Below, piece by piece: positions 43,374-54,785 of a stretch of 64,000 nucleotides of DNA. A model generated the notes under the pieces. It did no database searches and was not told the DNA's origin. It worked only from the letters and a program-made list of their open reading frames with translations. Position 1 is the stretch's first letter; every line of letters begins with the position of its first letter. The DNA comes from Alcaligenes faecalis (lineage in GTDB: Bacteria; Pseudomonadota; Gammaproteobacteria; Burkholderiales; Burkholderiaceae_B), in contig NZ_CP031747.1 in the NCBI RefSeq assembly GCF_005311025.1, positions 496,001-560,000 on the forward strand, given 5' to 3'. Position numbers and translations under genes: made by a program.

Positions 43374-45952
43374 TAAGACGGGGTGACTTGTTGAGAGAGG
43401 GCTAAACGTACATCGCGCTCCAGGCGCAATTGATTACGGTTCTGTTCCAGTGCGGCACCGCTCAGGATGAAGACGTCTTCCACGCGATCGCCCAGGGTCA
43501 TGACTTTGGCCGAGCGCAGTCGCACGTCGTGGTGCTCGAATACTTGGGCGAGACTGTACAACAAACCGCGCCGGTCTGTAGCACTTAGTGTCAAAATCCA
43601 GTCCTGCCCTTGCTCTTCCTGACGCAGATCCACGGTGGGCTGAATGGGAAAGACTCGAGCCCGGCGGGAGCGGATGTCGCGGTAGTGGTCGTGCGGGGGC
43701 TCGCTAGGGGGCAGGTCTTGCTGGAGTGCCTGGCATAACTCGGTTTCGATCAGCAAAGGGTCGCGCCGTAGGGCGTGGTCATAGGCGGGCAGCATGACGA
43801 TGAAACTGTCCAGCGCCCAGCCGTGGCGAGTCGTGTAAATGCGAGCGTCCTGAATGCTGACGGCCTGGCTGTCAAAGTAGCGGCAGATACGTAAGAACAG
43901 GCCGCTGGCGTCCTGGGTGTAGACCAGCACCTGCAGGGCGTCGGTTTGGCCGGCAGGGCGTATGCGTACGATGGGTGTCAGGCTGTGGGACTGGTGGTAG
44001 AGCTGGATGGTATGCCAGGCGATTTCACTGGCGTCGTGGCGCAGGAAATAGGGCTTGTCCAGCCATTGCCAGAAGTCCTCGCGGGCTTCATCCAGTAGAC
44101 CAGCCAGACGAATTTCGCCAGCGGCGTCACGCTTGCGTTGATCCAGTACGGACACGCCATCCTTGGCCTGCCGTCCTAAAGCTGCCAGTGACAGCTTGTA
44201 CAGGTCTTCCAGCAGCTTGCCTTTCCAGGAGTTCCATACCGTTGGGCTGGTGGCCCGAATGTCGGCGACAGTCAGCAGGTACAGGGCAGTCAGGCGGCGT
44301 TCCGTACCTACGGTTTGCAGGAACTGGAAAATGACATTCGGGTCGCTCAAATCGCGTTTCTGAGCCACTTGCGACATGGTCAGGTGCTCGCGCACCAAAA
44401 ACACCACCAGCTCTGCGTCCACCGGCATCAAGCCGTGATCCTGACAGAATGCCAAGGCGTCCTGCGCACCCAGCTCGGAGTGATTGCCGCCACGTCCTTT
44501 GGCAATGTCGTGAAAGAGGGCGGCGATATACAGCAGCCAGTGGCGATCAAAACCGCTCATCAGCTGATTGGCCATGGACAGCTCTTCGCTGTGCTCGGCC
44601 ATGGTGAAGCGGCGTAGGTTGCGTATGACCTTTAGCGTGTGCTCGTCCACGGTGTAAGCGTGGAACAGGTCGTGCTGCATTTGTCCGACGACGCGTCGAA
44701 AGACTGGCAGATAGCGCGGCAGCAGATTCAGCAGATTCATCAGCCGCAAGGTATGCACGATGCCTTTGTTCTGCTGCAGGATTTCCAGAAACAGACGTCG
44801 ATTCCGGGGCTCGGCTCGGAACTTGGCATCGATCAGGCGGCGGGCATGCCAGAGGGCTCGCAAGGTATCGGCTTTCAGGCCACGCAGATTGGGCTGTTGC
44901 TGCAGATGCAGCATGGCCACAAAAATCAAAGAGGGGTCTTGCTCGAAGCCATCAGGTTGGCGTAGTTCCAGCTGTCCATGATGAATCTGGAAGTGGCTGT
45001 CCAGAATCAACGGTTCCTGATCGGTTTGCGGGAACAGGTGTTCCTCGATGCTGCGCATCAGGATCAGATTGAGCTGGCTGACAATCTTGGCGGCCCAGTA
45101 GTAACGCTGCATCAGCAGTTCGCTGGCGCGTCGGGTGGCCGTGGGTTGAAAACCGTAAATGTCAGCCAGACGTGGTTGCAGGTCAAACAGCAGTCTGTCT
45201 TCGGCGCGGCCGGTCAGTAGATGAAGCTCAATACGCAGACGCTTGAAAGCTTCTTCCACGCGTTGCAGAGCTTTCAGCTCGGATTGCGTCAGTAGTTCGG
45301 ATTGCGCGACATCCACCCAGCTGCGTCCCAAACCGGCTGCCCGTGCCATCCAGAGCAGCACCTGCAGGTCGCGCAAGGCGCCAGGAGACTCTTTGCAATT
45401 GGGTTCCAGGGAGTAGGGGGTGTCTTGCAGATGCGCATGACGCTGCTGCTGTTCGGCCTGTTTGGCCAGGAAGAAAGCCTGCGGGTCCAACTGGCTTTGC
45501 AGTTGCTGTTGGGCATGGCGTAGCAGCAATCGGGAACCCGCCAGCCAGCGGCTTTCCAGCAAGGCGGTTTCGGTGGTGATGTCCTGGCTGGCTTGTTCCA
45601 GGCATTGGGCGGGCGTGGCCACATTATGGCTGGGAGCCAGACCTATATCCCACAAGGCGGCGACCAGTGCCTGAATCCGGTCTATATCCTCTGCATTGGG
45701 CTCGCGCTGCAACAGGATCAGCAAGTCCACATCCGAATGCGGATACAGCTCCCCGCGACCATACCCCCCCAAGGCCGCCAGGCTGGCTTGGCGGGGCAGG
45801 GGGTAACGGACCAGAAGTTCACGCAGACCTTGGTCGCAAATCTGGCACAGGCTTTTGAGCAGGCGATCGCAATGCAGGTCTTGCCTGAAGCGCTCGTAGG
45901 CCCTAGCCCGGCGGCAAGCAATTCTGTCGCGAAGCTGGGCCAGGAAAGACAT
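43373..45952 (-). CDS. glnD: PII uridylyltransferase / uridylyl-removing enzyme
   Basis: An 859-aa nitrogen sensor that uridylylates PII proteins when glutamine is low and deuridylylates them when it is high. The nucleotidyltransferase motif GGYGRGELYPHSDVDLLILL is near residue 63. The HD hydrolase motif is LFHDIAKGRGGNHSELG, and two C-terminal ACT domains begin around VLVYTQDASGLFLRICRYF and LTLSATDRRGLLYSLAQVF. Length is typical. It begins 3 bases after map. Confidence 0.97.
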   Translation of the reverse strand: MSFLAQLRDRIACRRARAYERFRQDLHCDRLLKSLCQICDQGLRELLVRYPLPRQASLAALGGYGRGELYPHSDVDLLILLQREPNAEDIDRIQALVAALWDIGLAPSHNVATPAQCLEQASQDITTETALLESRWLAGSRLLLRHAQQQLQSQLDPQAFFLAKQAEQQQRHAHLQDTPYSLEPNCKESPGALRDLQVLLWMARAAGLGRSWVDVAQSELLTQSELKALQRVEEAFKRLRIELHLLTGRAEDRLLFDLQPRLADIYGFQPTATRRASELLMQRYYWAAKIVSQLNLILMRSIEEHLFPQTDQEPLILDSHFQIHHGQLELRQPDGFEQDPSLIFVAMLHLQQQPNLRGLKADTLRALWHARRLIDAKFRAEPRNRRLFLEILQQNKGIVHTLRLMNLLNLLPRYLPVFRRVVGQMQHDLFHAYTVDEHTLKVIRNLRRFTMAEHSEELSMANQLMSGFDRHWLLYIAALFHDIAKGRGGNHSELGAQDALAFCQDHGLMPVDAELVVFLVREHLTMSQVAQKRDLSDPNVIFQFLQTVGTERRLTALYLLTVADIRATSPTVWNSWKGKLLEDLYKLSLAALGRQAKDGVSVLDQRKRDAAGEIRLAGLLDEAREDFWQWLDKPYFLRHDASEIAWHTIQLYHQSHSLTPIVRIRPAGQTDALQVLVYTQDASGLFLRICRYFDSQAVSIQDARIYTTRHGWALDSFIVMLPAYDHALRRDPLLIETELCQALQQDLPPSEPPHDHYRDIRSRRARVFPIQPTVDLRQEEQGQDWILTLSATDRRGLLYSLAQVFEHHDVRLRSAKVMTLGDRVEDVFILSGAALEQNRNQLRLERDVRLALSQQVTPS

Positions 45953-45955
45953 GGT

Positions 45956-46759
45956 TCAGGCCTTGTTGATGATGGCTGGAGGGGCAGGCATGCCGGGCGA
46001 GACGGTCAGCACTTCGTAGCCGGTATCGGTTACCAGCACCGCGTGCTCCCATTGGGCCGACAGGCTGTGGTCGCGGGTCACCACGGTCCATTGGTCAGCC
46101 AGCGTGCGCAGTTCGCGACGACCGGCGTTGATCATGGGCTCGATGGTGAAAATCATGCCGGGTTCCAGTTTTACGCCGGTGCCGGGTTTGCCGTAGTGCA
46201 GCACTTGCGGATCCTGGTGAAACTTCTGGCCCACGCCATGGCCGCAGTATTCGCGCACAACGGAAAAACCTTGTTTTTCAGCGTGTTGCTGAATGGCGTG
46301 GCCGACATCACCCAGGGTGGCGCCGGGTTTGACTTGATCAATACCCAGCCACATGCATTCGTAGGTGGTTTCAGTCAGGCGGCGGGCCAGGATGCTGGGC
46401 TCGCCCACGTAGTACATACGGCTGGTGTCGCCAAACCAGCCGTCTTGAATAATGGTGACGTCCATATTCAGAATGTCGCCATTTTTCAACACTTTGTCGC
46501 CGGGGATGCCGTGACAGATAACGTGGTTGACGGAGGTACAAATAGAGCCTGGAAAGGGTGGGTAGCCAGGAGGCGCGTAGCCTACGGTGGCAGATTTGAC
46601 CCCCAGTTCATTGATGCGCTCCATGCACAGGCGATCCAGTTCGCCGGTCGTGACACCTGCTTTGACAAAGGGAGTCAGGTAATCAAGGATGGATGCCGCG
46701 GTCTGGCAAGCAGCGCGCATTTTTTCGAGATCAGTGGGGTCTGTGACGAGAATACTCAT
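45956..46759 (-). CDS. map: Methionine aminopeptidase type I
   Basis: A 267-aa pita-bread metallopeptidase that removes initiator methionine. The metal ligands are seen in NMDVTIIQDGWFGDTSRM (Asp pair), YCGHGVGQKFH (His), FTIEPMI (Glu) and HAVLVTDTGYEVLT region (Glu replaced in the text by the usual ligand in the preceding SAQWEHAVL). It is divergent from rpsB, the common arrangement in beta- and gammaproteobacteria, and leads the minus-strand run to glnD, marC and dsbB. Confidence 0.96.
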   Translation of the reverse strand: MSILVTDPTDLEKMRAACQTAASILDYLTPFVKAGVTTGELDRLCMERINELGVKSATVGYAPPGYPPFPGSICTSVNHVICHGIPGDKVLKNGDILNMDVTIIQDGWFGDTSRMYYVGEPSILARRLTETTYECMWLGIDQVKPGATLGDVGHAIQQHAEKQGFSVVREYCGHGVGQKFHQDPQVLHYGKPGTGVKLEPGMIFTIEPMINAGRRELRTLADQWTVVTRDHSLSAQWEHAVLVTDTGYEVLTVSPGMPAPPAIINKA

Positions 46760-47368
46760 AGCAACTTGAACAGGTCTATTGAAAAATAGTAGAATTATAG
46801 GCTTTTGTGAATTTTGCAGTTACGTGCCGTCCCGTTTGGGGCGATCACGTGTCGCGAAACACCGCGCCAAATCTGGGCTTTCCTGGTTTGACCGGCTTTT
46901 CTTGGGCCGCCTGAATTTTCAGGCTGGACGAGCCAAGCCAGGTATCAGGAAATCGTGTCCCAAGATTGGAAGCAGCCTCGGGCCATGGCCAGCCAGCCAA
47001 AACAAGCAGAATTCACAACACATACAGGGTCAGCACGATGACAAGCGTTGCGAAAGCAACAGGGCAGCAGCCCGGTTCTTGTTCAAGTGATGCTGACCAA
47101 GCAATCCTCTAGGATACACCTGCGAACATTACCCTGTATGCAGGCGGTAGCCAGAAAAGTTTCAGGCTCGGGCCCGGATGGCAGATATCTTGTCTGCCTG
47201 CAGGCGTGAGTCCGTTGCAGTGCAGGCGTTCGCTCATGTTGGGCAACGTTTTTATGTTTTAAGTTGTAAATCGCGTGACTGTCCGTCTCGGGGTGTCTGG
47301 AATGCAGCACAGGCTGCGGCCCTTACCGGATACCGGGCAGTTACAAGACCAAACCCTTGGAGAACTTT
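46760..47368. promoter_or_regulatory. Long structured region between map and rpsB
   Basis: About 610 bases with no convincing gene. It should contain the divergent promoters of map and rpsB and an rpsB leader. Visible RNA-like dyads are GCCTGAA / TTCAGGC (46909-46924), set inside a CTTGG / CCAAG pair; CCTGCGAACA / TGTATGCAGG (47119-47144, one mismatch and one G-T pair); and GGCAGA / TCTGCC (47180-47198). The last two could belong to an S2-binding autoregulatory leader like those upstream of rpsB elsewhere. I could not match a specific leader family, and no clear -35/-10 pair was found. Confidence 0.45.
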
Positions 47369-48118
47369 ATGTCTTTAATGCGTGAAATGCTGGAAGCTGG
47401 TGTGCACTTTGGCCACCAAACCCGTTACTGGAACCCCAAGATGGCTCCGTTCATCTTCGGCCAGCGTAACAACATCCACATCATCAACCTGGAAAAAACG
47501 GTTGTTCAGTACGAAGAAGCAACCAAATTCGTGCGTCAACTGGCTGCCCGTGGTGGCAACGTGCTGTTTGTAGGCACCAAGCGCGCTGCTCGCGAACTGG
47601 TGGCTGCTGAGGCCGAACGTTGCGGCATGCCTTACGTCGACAGCCGCTGGTTGGGTGGCATGATGACCAACTTCAAAACGGTCAAGACTTCCATCAAGCG
47701 TCTGAAGGAAATGGAAGCTCAGATGGCTGAAGGCCGTCTGGAAACCATGAGCAAGAAAGAAGCCTTGATGTTCGAACGCGAACTGGAAAAGCTGAACAAG
47801 GCCATCGGCGGTATCAAGGACATGAACAACCTGCCTGACGCCCTGTTCGTGATCGACGTTGGCTACCACAAGATTGCCGTGGCTGAAGCCCGCACTCTGG
47901 GTATCCCCGTGGTGGCCGTGGTTGATACCAACCACTCGCCAGAAGGTCTGGATTACGTGATCCCTGGTAACGATGACTCGGCCAAGGCTATCGCTCTGTA
48001 CGCCCGTGGCATGGCTGACGCCGTGCTGGCTGGCCGCGAACAGAACCTGAACGGTCTGGTTGAAGAAATCGCCGCTGACGAAGAGTTCGTCGAAGTTCAG
48101 GCTGACGCCCAGGAGTAA
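47369..48118 (+). CDS. rpsB: 30S ribosomal protein S2
   Basis: A 249-aa ribosomal protein. [40 protein letters not shown]-like [13 protein letters not shown] and [26 protein letters not shown] are canonical. The ATG at 47369 has GGAG at a 6-base spacing and gives the standard MSLM start; an upstream frame to 47357 has no support. It is followed by tsf, with two hairpins in between. Confidence 0.98.
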   Translation: MSLMREMLEAGVHFGHQTRYWNPKMAPFIFGQRNNIHIINLEKTVVQYEEATKFVRQLAARGGNVLFVGTKRAARELVAAEAERCGMPYVDSRWLGGMMTNFKTVKTSIKRLKEMEAQMAEGRLETMSKKEALMFERELEKLNKAIGGIKDMNNLPDALFVIDVGYHKIAVAEARTLGIPVVAVVDTNHSPEGLDYVIPGNDDSAKAIALYARGMADAVLAGREQNLNGLVEEIAADEEFVEVQADAQE

Positions 48119-48128
48119 CAGGCTCACC

Positions 48129-48204
48129 GCTGTCTGCCAGACACCATCAGTTGTCATGGCAGACAGCTACAGTGACCTTTCGTATCGCCCCGGCTTGCCG
48201 GGGC
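48129..48204 (+). other. Two hairpins between rpsB and tsf
   Basis: GCTGTCTGCCA (48129-48139) pairs perfectly with TGGCAGACAGC (48157-48167), with a further GACA / TGTC inside. A second perfect stem, GCCCCGGC (48187-48194) / GCCGGGGC (48197-48204), has only two unpaired bases between its arms. Neither has a T tract, so partial attenuation or mRNA processing between rpsB and tsf is more likely than full termination. Confidence 0.7.
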
Positions 48205-48229
48205 ATGTTCTACAGAATTGGAGAAAACC

Positions 48230-49108
48230 GTGGCTCAAATCACCGCATCGATGGTTAAAGAATTGCGCGAGAAAACCGACGCGCCCATGATGGAATGCAA
48301 AAAAGCACTGACCGAAGCCGACGGCGATATGGCACGTGCTGAAGAAATCTTGCGCGTGAAGCTGGGCAGCAAGGCTAGCAAAGCAGCTACCCGCGTTACC
48401 GCTGAAGGCCTGGTTTCTGTTTACATCGCTGACGATGCCAAGACCGGCTCCGTAGTTGAAGTTAACTGCGAAACCGACTTTGTTGCCAAGAACGATGACT
48501 TCATCGGCTTTATCAACGACGTCGCCCAACTGGTCGCCAAGAACAACCCGGCAGATCTGGCCGCTTTGGCTGAATTGCCACTGGCCGACAGCAATGTCGA
48601 GACCGTGCGCGCTGCTCTGGTTGGCAAAATTGGTGAAAATATCTCGATCCGTCGCTTCCAGCGCTACGAAACAGCCGGCCAACTGGCCAGCTACGTTCAC
48701 GGTGGCAAGATCGGCGTATTGGTTGATTTCGCCGGTGGCGACGAAGAAGTGGGTAAAGATCTGGCCATGCACATCGCCGCAACGCGTCCTAAAGCAATGG
48801 ACGCTTCGGGTGTTGACGCTGCCGAGATCGAAGCCGAGCGCTCCGTGGCTGCTCAGAAAGCCGCTGAATCCGGTAAACCTGCTGACATCGTCACCAAAAT
48901 GGTTGACGGCGCTGTTGCCAAGTTCCTGAAAGAAGTGACTCTGCTGAGCCAGCCTTTCGTCAAGAACGACAAGCAAAGCGTGCAGCAAATGCTGGACGAG
49001 AAAAAAGCATCGATCGCTGGCTTTACCCTGTACGTTGTGGGTGAAGGCATTGAGAAGCGTGTTGAAGATTTCGCCGCTGAGGTAGCTGCTGCTGCCGGCC
49101 AAGCCTAA
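48230..49108 (+). CDS. tsf: Elongation factor Ts
   Basis: The 292-aa guanine-nucleotide exchange factor of EF-Tu. It opens with [26 protein letters not shown], and the exchange motif [11 protein letters not shown] is present. The start is GTG at 48230, with GGAG at a 7-base spacing and the expected (M)AQITA N-terminus. The in-frame ATG at 48218 would lie inside the ribosome site. It is followed by a 14-bp hairpin before pyrH. Confidence 0.97.
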   Translation: MAQITASMVKELREKTDAPMMECKKALTEADGDMARAEEILRVKLGSKASKAATRVTAEGLVSVYIADDAKTGSVVEVNCETDFVAKNDDFIGFINDVAQLVAKNNPADLAALAELPLADSNVETVRAALVGKIGENISIRRFQRYETAGQLASYVHGGKIGVLVDFAGGDEEVGKDLAMHIAATRPKAMDASGVDAAEIEAERSVAAQKAAESGKPADIVTKMVDGAVAKFLKEVTLLSQPFVKNDKQSVQQMLDEKKASIAGFTLYVVGEGIEKRVEDFAAEVAAAAGQA

Positions 49109-49918
<810 letters not shown>

Positions 49919-49937
49919 AGTTATAGGAATTTAGTCC

Positions 49938-50498
49938 ATGAGTCTTTCCGAGATTAAAGCATCGACCGACAGCCGGATGGGTAAGTCCCTCGAGTCTCTC
50001 AAGACAGGCCTGGCCAAAATTCGCACTGGCCGTGCTACTGCAGGCTTGCTCGATCACATTCAGGTTGAGTACTACGGCTCCATGGTGCCGGTCAGCCAGG
50101 TGGGCAACATCACGGTGGTGGATGCTCGCACGCTGAACGTGCAAGTGTGGGAAAAGCATATGGCTGGCCCGATTGAAAAAGCCATTCGTGATAACGAGCT
50201 GGGTCTGAACCCCATCTCGATGGGCGAGAGCATTCGTGTGCCCATGCCTGCGCTGACCGAAGAGCGCCGTCGCGATCTGGCCAAAGTGGTGCGTGGCGAA
50301 GGTGAAGATGCCAAGGTCGCCATTCGCAACCTGCGTCGTGACGCCAATGACACGCTCAAAAAGCAGGTCAAGGACAAGGAAATCTCCGAGGACGACGAGC
50401 GTCGCGCCCAGGACGAAATCCAGAAGCTGACCGACAAGTATGTGGCTGAAGTCGACAAGCTGATCGCCCAGAAAGAAGCCGAGATCATGACGGTCTAA
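49938..50498 (+). CDS. frr: Ribosome recycling factor
   Basis: The 186-aa factor that, with EF-G, splits post-termination ribosomes. It opens with a coiled-coil helix ([23 protein letters not shown]), and [16 protein letters not shown] and the C-terminal helix [20 protein letters not shown] are typical. It lies 19 bases after pyrH. EF-G at 21569 is a potential partner if that copy is of the recycling type. Confidence 0.98.
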   Translation: MSLSEIKASTDSRMGKSLESLKTGLAKIRTGRATAGLLDHIQVEYYGSMVPVSQVGNITVVDARTLNVQVWEKHMAGPIEKAIRDNELGLNPISMGESIRVPMPALTEERRRDLAKVVRGEGEDAKVAIRNLRRDANDTLKKQVKDKEISEDDERRAQDEIQKLTDKYVAEVDKLIAQKEAEIMTV

Positions 50499-50520
50499 CG
50501 GCTTTTGCACAGGTGGCTAG

Positions 50521-51288
50521 GTGATTTCTTTCAGTTCTACCCAAACTATTCCGGAACACGGTCAGGTTCCTGGCCACCTGGCGATTGTCATGGACGGCAA
50601 TGGACGATGGGCAACCCGTCGTCTTTTGCCACGCACGGCAGGGCACTTGCGTGGTGTGCAAACCGTCCGGCGTATTGTCGAGGCTTGTGGTGAGCTCGGC
50701 GTGCGTTATTTGACCCTGTTTGCGTTCAGCTCCGAGAACTGGCGGCGCCCTCCTGAAGAGGTGTCTCTGTTGATGGGCCTGTTCGTCAAGATGCTGCAAA
50801 AAGAAGTGGCAACACTGAAAAAAAACGGCGTCCGACTTCATATTATTGGTGAGCTATCCGCATTTAGCGAAGAATTGCGCGGGCTGATTGCCGACGCAGA
50901 AGAACAAACGCGTGATAACGACACCTTGCATTTGACGATTGCCGCCAATTACGGTGGTCGTTGGGATATTTTGCAGGCAACCCGAAAGGCCTTGGCTGCC
51001 AATCCCCATTTGGTCGATCATCCCGAACAACTGGATGAGGCCATGTTCAGTCCCTATTTGGCGATGTCTTACGCCCCCGAACCGGATCTGTTCATCCGCA
51101 CGGGCGGAGAGCGCCGCATTTCCAATTTTCTGATCTGGCAGATGGCCTATACCGAACTGTACTTTACAGACGCGTACTGGCCGGATTTTGACCGGGCGCA
51201 GCTGGAGCAGGCCTTCGAGTGGTATCGTGGGCGCGAGCGGCGCTTTGGGCGCACCAGTGCCCAGGTGCAGGGTAGCCCCGCGCCTTGA
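50521..51288 (+). CDS. uppS: Undecaprenyl diphosphate synthase
   Basis: A 255-aa cis-prenyltransferase that makes the C55 carrier lipid for peptidoglycan and O-antigen. [16 protein letters not shown] holds the catalytic Asp; [22 protein letters not shown] and [19 protein letters not shown] are canonical. Start is GTG at 50521 with AGGTGG a few bases upstream. The next gene, cdsA, is 13 bases downstream. Confidence 0.97.
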   Translation: MISFSSTQTIPEHGQVPGHLAIVMDGNGRWATRRLLPRTAGHLRGVQTVRRIVEACGELGVRYLTLFAFSSENWRRPPEEVSLLMGLFVKMLQKEVATLKKNGVRLHIIGELSAFSEELRGLIADAEEQTRDNDTLHLTIAANYGGRWDILQATRKALAANPHLVDHPEQLDEAMFSPYLAMSYAPEPDLFIRTGGERRISNFLIWQMAYTELYFTDAYWPDFDRAQLEQAFEWYRGRERRFGRTSAQVQGSPAP

Positions 51289-51301
51289 CGGAGCCTTATC
51301 T

Positions 51302-52156
51302 ATGTTGAAACAACGAGTCATCACCGCCCTGATCCTGCTGGTCATTCTGGGCGCGGCCATGCTTGCCCCCGTGCGCTGGCCATTGCTGGCTATTTTTGTC
51401 CTGATGAGTACGCTGGCTTGCTGGGAATGGGAGCGCCTGAGCCTGTCCCAGGAGCAGCAGCGTTGGGCCTGGCCCCTGGCCTTGCTCAACGGTGCCTTGA
51501 TGCTGTGGCTAAGCGTGCACTGGTATCACACCGGCCCGCAAGGGCAGGCGGCTGATTTGGTCTACCGTGGTCTGGTGCCCCTGATGGCGGCCTTGTGGGT
51601 CGTAGGCGCTACCGGGCTGGTACTGCAAGGTCAGGCCACACAGCGTGCACAAGGCGTCTTGCTTAGCGTGATGGGTGTGCTCGCTCCTTTGGTCGCCTGG
51701 GCCAGCCTGTATCTGTTTCTGCATACACAGGGCATTGTTTACGTGCTCTCCTTGCTGGTCCTGATCTGGGTGGCAGACATCGCTGCTTACTTCGCTGGAC
51801 GTGCCTTCGGTAAAGCCAAACTGGCCCCGCGTGTCAGTCCGGGCAAGACCTGGGCTGGAGCGCTCGGTGGTATGGTTGCCGCTGCTGCATGGATGTTGAT
51901 CAGCGCAAATTGGGCCGGCAGTTTCGGCGCCGACGTGCTGCAGCGCTGGGGCTGGGTGGCCACGGCTGCTTTGGGTGTTGCTCTGGCGGCTCTGTCTATC
52001 GTGGGTGACTTGTTCGAGTCCCTGCTCAAGCGTCGTGCCGCTGTTAAAGATTCCAGTCAATTATTGCCCGGTCATGGTGGGGTGTACGACCGTATCGACG
52101 CCTTGCTGCCGGTTGCTCCCGTGGCCTTGCTGCTAAGTGGGGCGTGGCTCTTTTAG
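51302..52156 (+). CDS. cdsA: Phosphatidate cytidylyltransferase (CDP-diglyceride synthase)
   Basis: A 284-aa integral membrane enzyme that makes CDP-diacylglycerol from phosphatidate and CTP. It has about seven or eight helices. The C-terminal signature spans [27 protein letters not shown] and [20 protein letters not shown]. The ATG at 51302 ([13 protein letters not shown]) is chosen from family N-termini; the frame is open further upstream into uppS. Confidence 0.95.
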   Translation: MLKQRVITALILLVILGAAMLAPVRWPLLAIFVLMSTLACWEWERLSLSQEQQRWAWPLALLNGALMLWLSVHWYHTGPQGQAADLVYRGLVPLMAALWVVGATGLVLQGQATQRAQGVLLSVMGVLAPLVAWASLYLFLHTQGIVYVLSLLVLIWVADIAAYFAGRAFGKAKLAPRVSPGKTWAGALGGMVAAAAWMLISANWAGSFGADVLQRWGWVATAALGVALAALSIVGDLFESLLKRRAAVKDSSQLLPGHGGVYDRIDALLPVAPVALLLSGAWLF

Positions 52157-52196
52157 TCCTGCGTGGATTCAAAGTGTTTGCGTCAAGGAAGAACTC

Positions 52197-53399
52197 ATGA
52201 GTTTCCAGCATGTTTGTGTGTTAGGAGCCACTGGCTCTATTGGTATCAGCACACTGGATGTGATTGCTCGTCATCCCGATCGGATGGCGGTTTATGCCGT
52301 GAGCGGCCACACTCGTATGGAGCTGTTGGCCGAGCAAGCTCGTGACAGCGCAGCCCGTGTTGTCCTCGTGCCGGATGAAGCCGCGCGTAGCCGCTTTCTG
52401 GCCGCGTGGCAGGGCGGTGCCTTGCCGGAGATTCGGGTAGGTGCTCAGGCGCTGGCCGACACGGCTGCCGATCCGCAAGTCACTACCGTCATGGCCGCGA
52501 TTATCGGCGCCGCAGGTTTGCCCTCGGCCCTGGCCGCCGCGCGTGCTGGCAAGCGTGTGCTGCTGGCCAATAAAGAAGCCCTGGTTGCCGCGGGTCGTAT
52601 CTTCATGCAAGCCGTGCAAGAGGGTGGGGCGCAGTTGATGCCTATCGACTCTGAACACAGCGCCATCTACCAATGTCTGGCGGGTGAGCTACCTCCAGAA
52701 CCTGGTCAGCCAGTTGCGGCTCTGCGCCGTCTTTTGGTAACCGCTTCTGGCGGACCTTTCCGCTCGCGCAGCCTGTCCGAGCTGGATGGAGTGACACCCG
52801 AGCAGGCCTGCGCGCATCCTAACTGGAGCATGGGCCGCAAAATTTCGGTGGACTCGGCCACCATGCTGAATAAAGGTCTGGAAGTCATCGAGGCGCATTG
52901 GCTGTTTTCAGTGCCTGTTGACCAGATTGATGTGGTGGTGCATCCGCAAAGCGTGATTCACTCCATGGTCGAGTACATAGACGGTTCCGTCATGGCGCAA
53001 TTGGGTCAGCCTGACATGCGTACGGCGATTGCCTACGGTCTGGGCTTTCCGGAGCGTTTGTATAGCGGCGTAGGCTTGCTGGATCTGGCCACAATGGGAC
53101 GTCTGGATTTTGAGCAGCCCGATTTTCTGCGTTTCCCCTGTCTGCGGCTGGCCTATGATGCCTTGCGCAGCAGTCAGGCCGCCTGCGTGACCTTGAACGC
53201 CGCCAATGAAATCGCCGTAGACCGCTTCCTGGAACGGCAGATTGGCTATACTCAGATTCCGGCTGTGATCGAGCATTGTCTGGACAAGCTCAATGGCCGT
53301 GCCAGCCAGGCCTTGGATGCTCTGGACGGGGTTTTGGAGCTCGATAGCGAAACCCGTTCGCTGGCGCTGGATTACTGCCGAAGCTCTGCGCGTATTTAA
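52197..53399 (+). CDS. dxr: 1-deoxy-D-xylulose 5-phosphate reductoisomerase
   Basis: A 400-aa enzyme that makes methylerythritol 4-phosphate in the MEP isoprenoid pathway. [16 protein letters not shown] binds [64 protein letters not shown] hold the metal and substrate residues. AAGGAAG precedes the ATG. It supplies the precursors used by UppS in the same cluster. Confidence 0.97.
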   Translation: MSFQHVCVLGATGSIGISTLDVIARHPDRMAVYAVSGHTRMELLAEQARDSAARVVLVPDEAARSRFLAAWQGGALPEIRVGAQALADTAADPQVTTVMAAIIGAAGLPSALAAARAGKRVLLANKEALVAAGRIFMQAVQEGGAQLMPIDSEHSAIYQCLAGELPPEPGQPVAALRRLLVTASGGPFRSRSLSELDGVTPEQACAHPNWSMGRKISVDSATMLNKGLEVIEAHWLFSVPVDQIDVVVHPQSVIHSMVEYIDGSVMAQLGQPDMRTAIAYGLGFPERLYSGVGLLDLATMGRLDFEQPDFLRFPCLRLAYDALRSSQAACVTLNAANEIAVDRFLERQIGYTQIPAVIEHCLDKLNGRASQALDALDGVLELDSETRSLALDYCRSSARI

Positions 53400-53410
53400 C
53401 AGGAATTAAC

Positions 53411-54733
53411 ATGCTCTTTACCGTGCTGGCTTTCTTGGTAGCGTTGGGCGTGCTGGTGACCTTTCACGAGCTGGGCCACTACTGGGTGGCCCGTCGTTGC
53501 GGGGTGCGGGTAGAGCGGTTTTCGATTGGTTTTGGCAAGGTGCTGTACCGCCGTTTTGACAAGAATGGTACCGAATGGGCCGTCTCGGCCTTGCCCTTGG
53601 GCGGCTACGTCGCCATGCAAAATGATCCGCCTGCTCATGCCACGCAGGCCCAGATCGACGAATCTTTCAACCACAAACCCCTGCGACAACGCGCCGCGAT
53701 TGTGCTGGCCGGCCCGATGGCCAACCTGATTCTGGCCGTGGTGATCTATGCCTTTGTGGGTTTGCTGGGTACTCAAGAACCTATTGCGCAAATTGGCCCC
53801 GTTCCAGAAGGGACACCCGCCGCACAAGCTGGTTTCGAGGCTGGAGATCGCCTGATCTCTGTCGATGGCAAGCCGGTGGACTCCTGGTTGCAGGCGCGTT
53901 GGGCCTTTATGGACGCCTTGTCCTCGGGCGGCGAGCTGGAAGTGGGTGTCAAGGACACGCTTGGACAGGAACAAAATCGTTACTTGAGATTACCGGCGGG
54001 CGAGATTTTGCCAGACGGGCAGGACTTGATGGCCCAGGCAGGATTGGTACTGCGTCCGGCGCGATCCATCGTCCAAGAGGTGTTTAAAGATACGGCAGCC
54101 GAACAGGCAGGCCTGCGGGAGGATGACCTTATTGTCCGGTTGGATGATTTGATCGAGCCCGGGATCACGGCTTTCGTTCAAAAGGTGCAACAATCCGCAG
54201 GCAAGACACTGGAGCTTGACGTGCTGCGGGGCGGCGAAATTCAACGCCTGCTCCTCACTCCTGAAGGTGATGCCAATGCGCAGGGGCGTATCGGTGCAAA
54301 AGTGGCTATGGATATGCCCATGACACTGGTGCGTTATGGGCCGATCGAGAGCGTGGAACGCGGATTTACCCGTACTGGGCAGACCTTCTGGTTCTCTTTG
54401 AAGATGATCGGGCGCATGATTACGGGGGAAGTCTCTGTACGTAATGTCAGCGGGCCGGTTACTATTGCGGATTATGCGGGCCAGACAGCACGTATTGGCT
54501 TGATCGCCTACCTGAATTTCCTGGCCCTGATCAGTATTAGCATCGGTTTACTGAATTTGTTACCCGTACCTATGTTGGACGGGGGGCATCTACTGTACTA
54601 TGCCATCGAAGCTGTGCGCGGCAAGCCCGCTTCGGAGCGTATGATGCTTGTCGGTCAGCGCCTGGGCCTGGCCTTGTTGGCCCTGCTGATGAGTATTGCT
54701 TTTTTTAATGACATCACCCGCCTTTTCAGTTGA
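53411..54733 (+). CDS. rseP: Site-2 intramembrane protease RseP
   Basis: A 440-aa zinc metalloprotease that cleaves anti-sigma factors and signal-peptide remnants within the membrane. The zinc motif is HELGH at residues 19-23 in the first helix. Two periplasmic PDZ domains follow (about residues 115-195 and 215-295). The C-terminal ligand motif is LLPVPMLDGGHLLYY. It starts 11 bases after dxr. The standard neighbour order dxr-rseP-bamA is kept. Confidence 0.96.
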   Translation: MLFTVLAFLVALGVLVTFHELGHYWVARRCGVRVERFSIGFGKVLYRRFDKNGTEWAVSALPLGGYVAMQNDPPAHATQAQIDESFNHKPLRQRAAIVLAGPMANLILAVVIYAFVGLLGTQEPIAQIGPVPEGTPAAQAGFEAGDRLISVDGKPVDSWLQARWAFMDALSSGGELEVGVKDTLGQEQNRYLRLPAGEILPDGQDLMAQAGLVLRPARSIVQEVFKDTAAEQAGLREDDLIVRLDDLIEPGITAFVQKVQQSAGKTLELDVLRGGEIQRLLLTPEGDANAQGRIGAKVAMDMPMTLVRYGPIESVERGFTRTGQTFWFSLKMIGRMITGEVSVRNVSGPVTIADYAGQTARIGLIAYLNFLALISISIGLLNLLPVPMLDGGHLLYYAIEAVRGKPASERMMLVGQRLGLALLALLMSIAFFNDITRLFS

Positions 54734-54785
54734 GGGCGGGTGGCATACAATTTCCAACCATTTGACCGACCAAGGATTGTCCAGG

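Noticed and set aside
46779-47090. A 103-codon plus-strand frame in the map-rpsB gap
   Set aside because: No ribosome site, no recognisable domain, and it overlaps the divergent promoter region. A leader is more likely than a gene.
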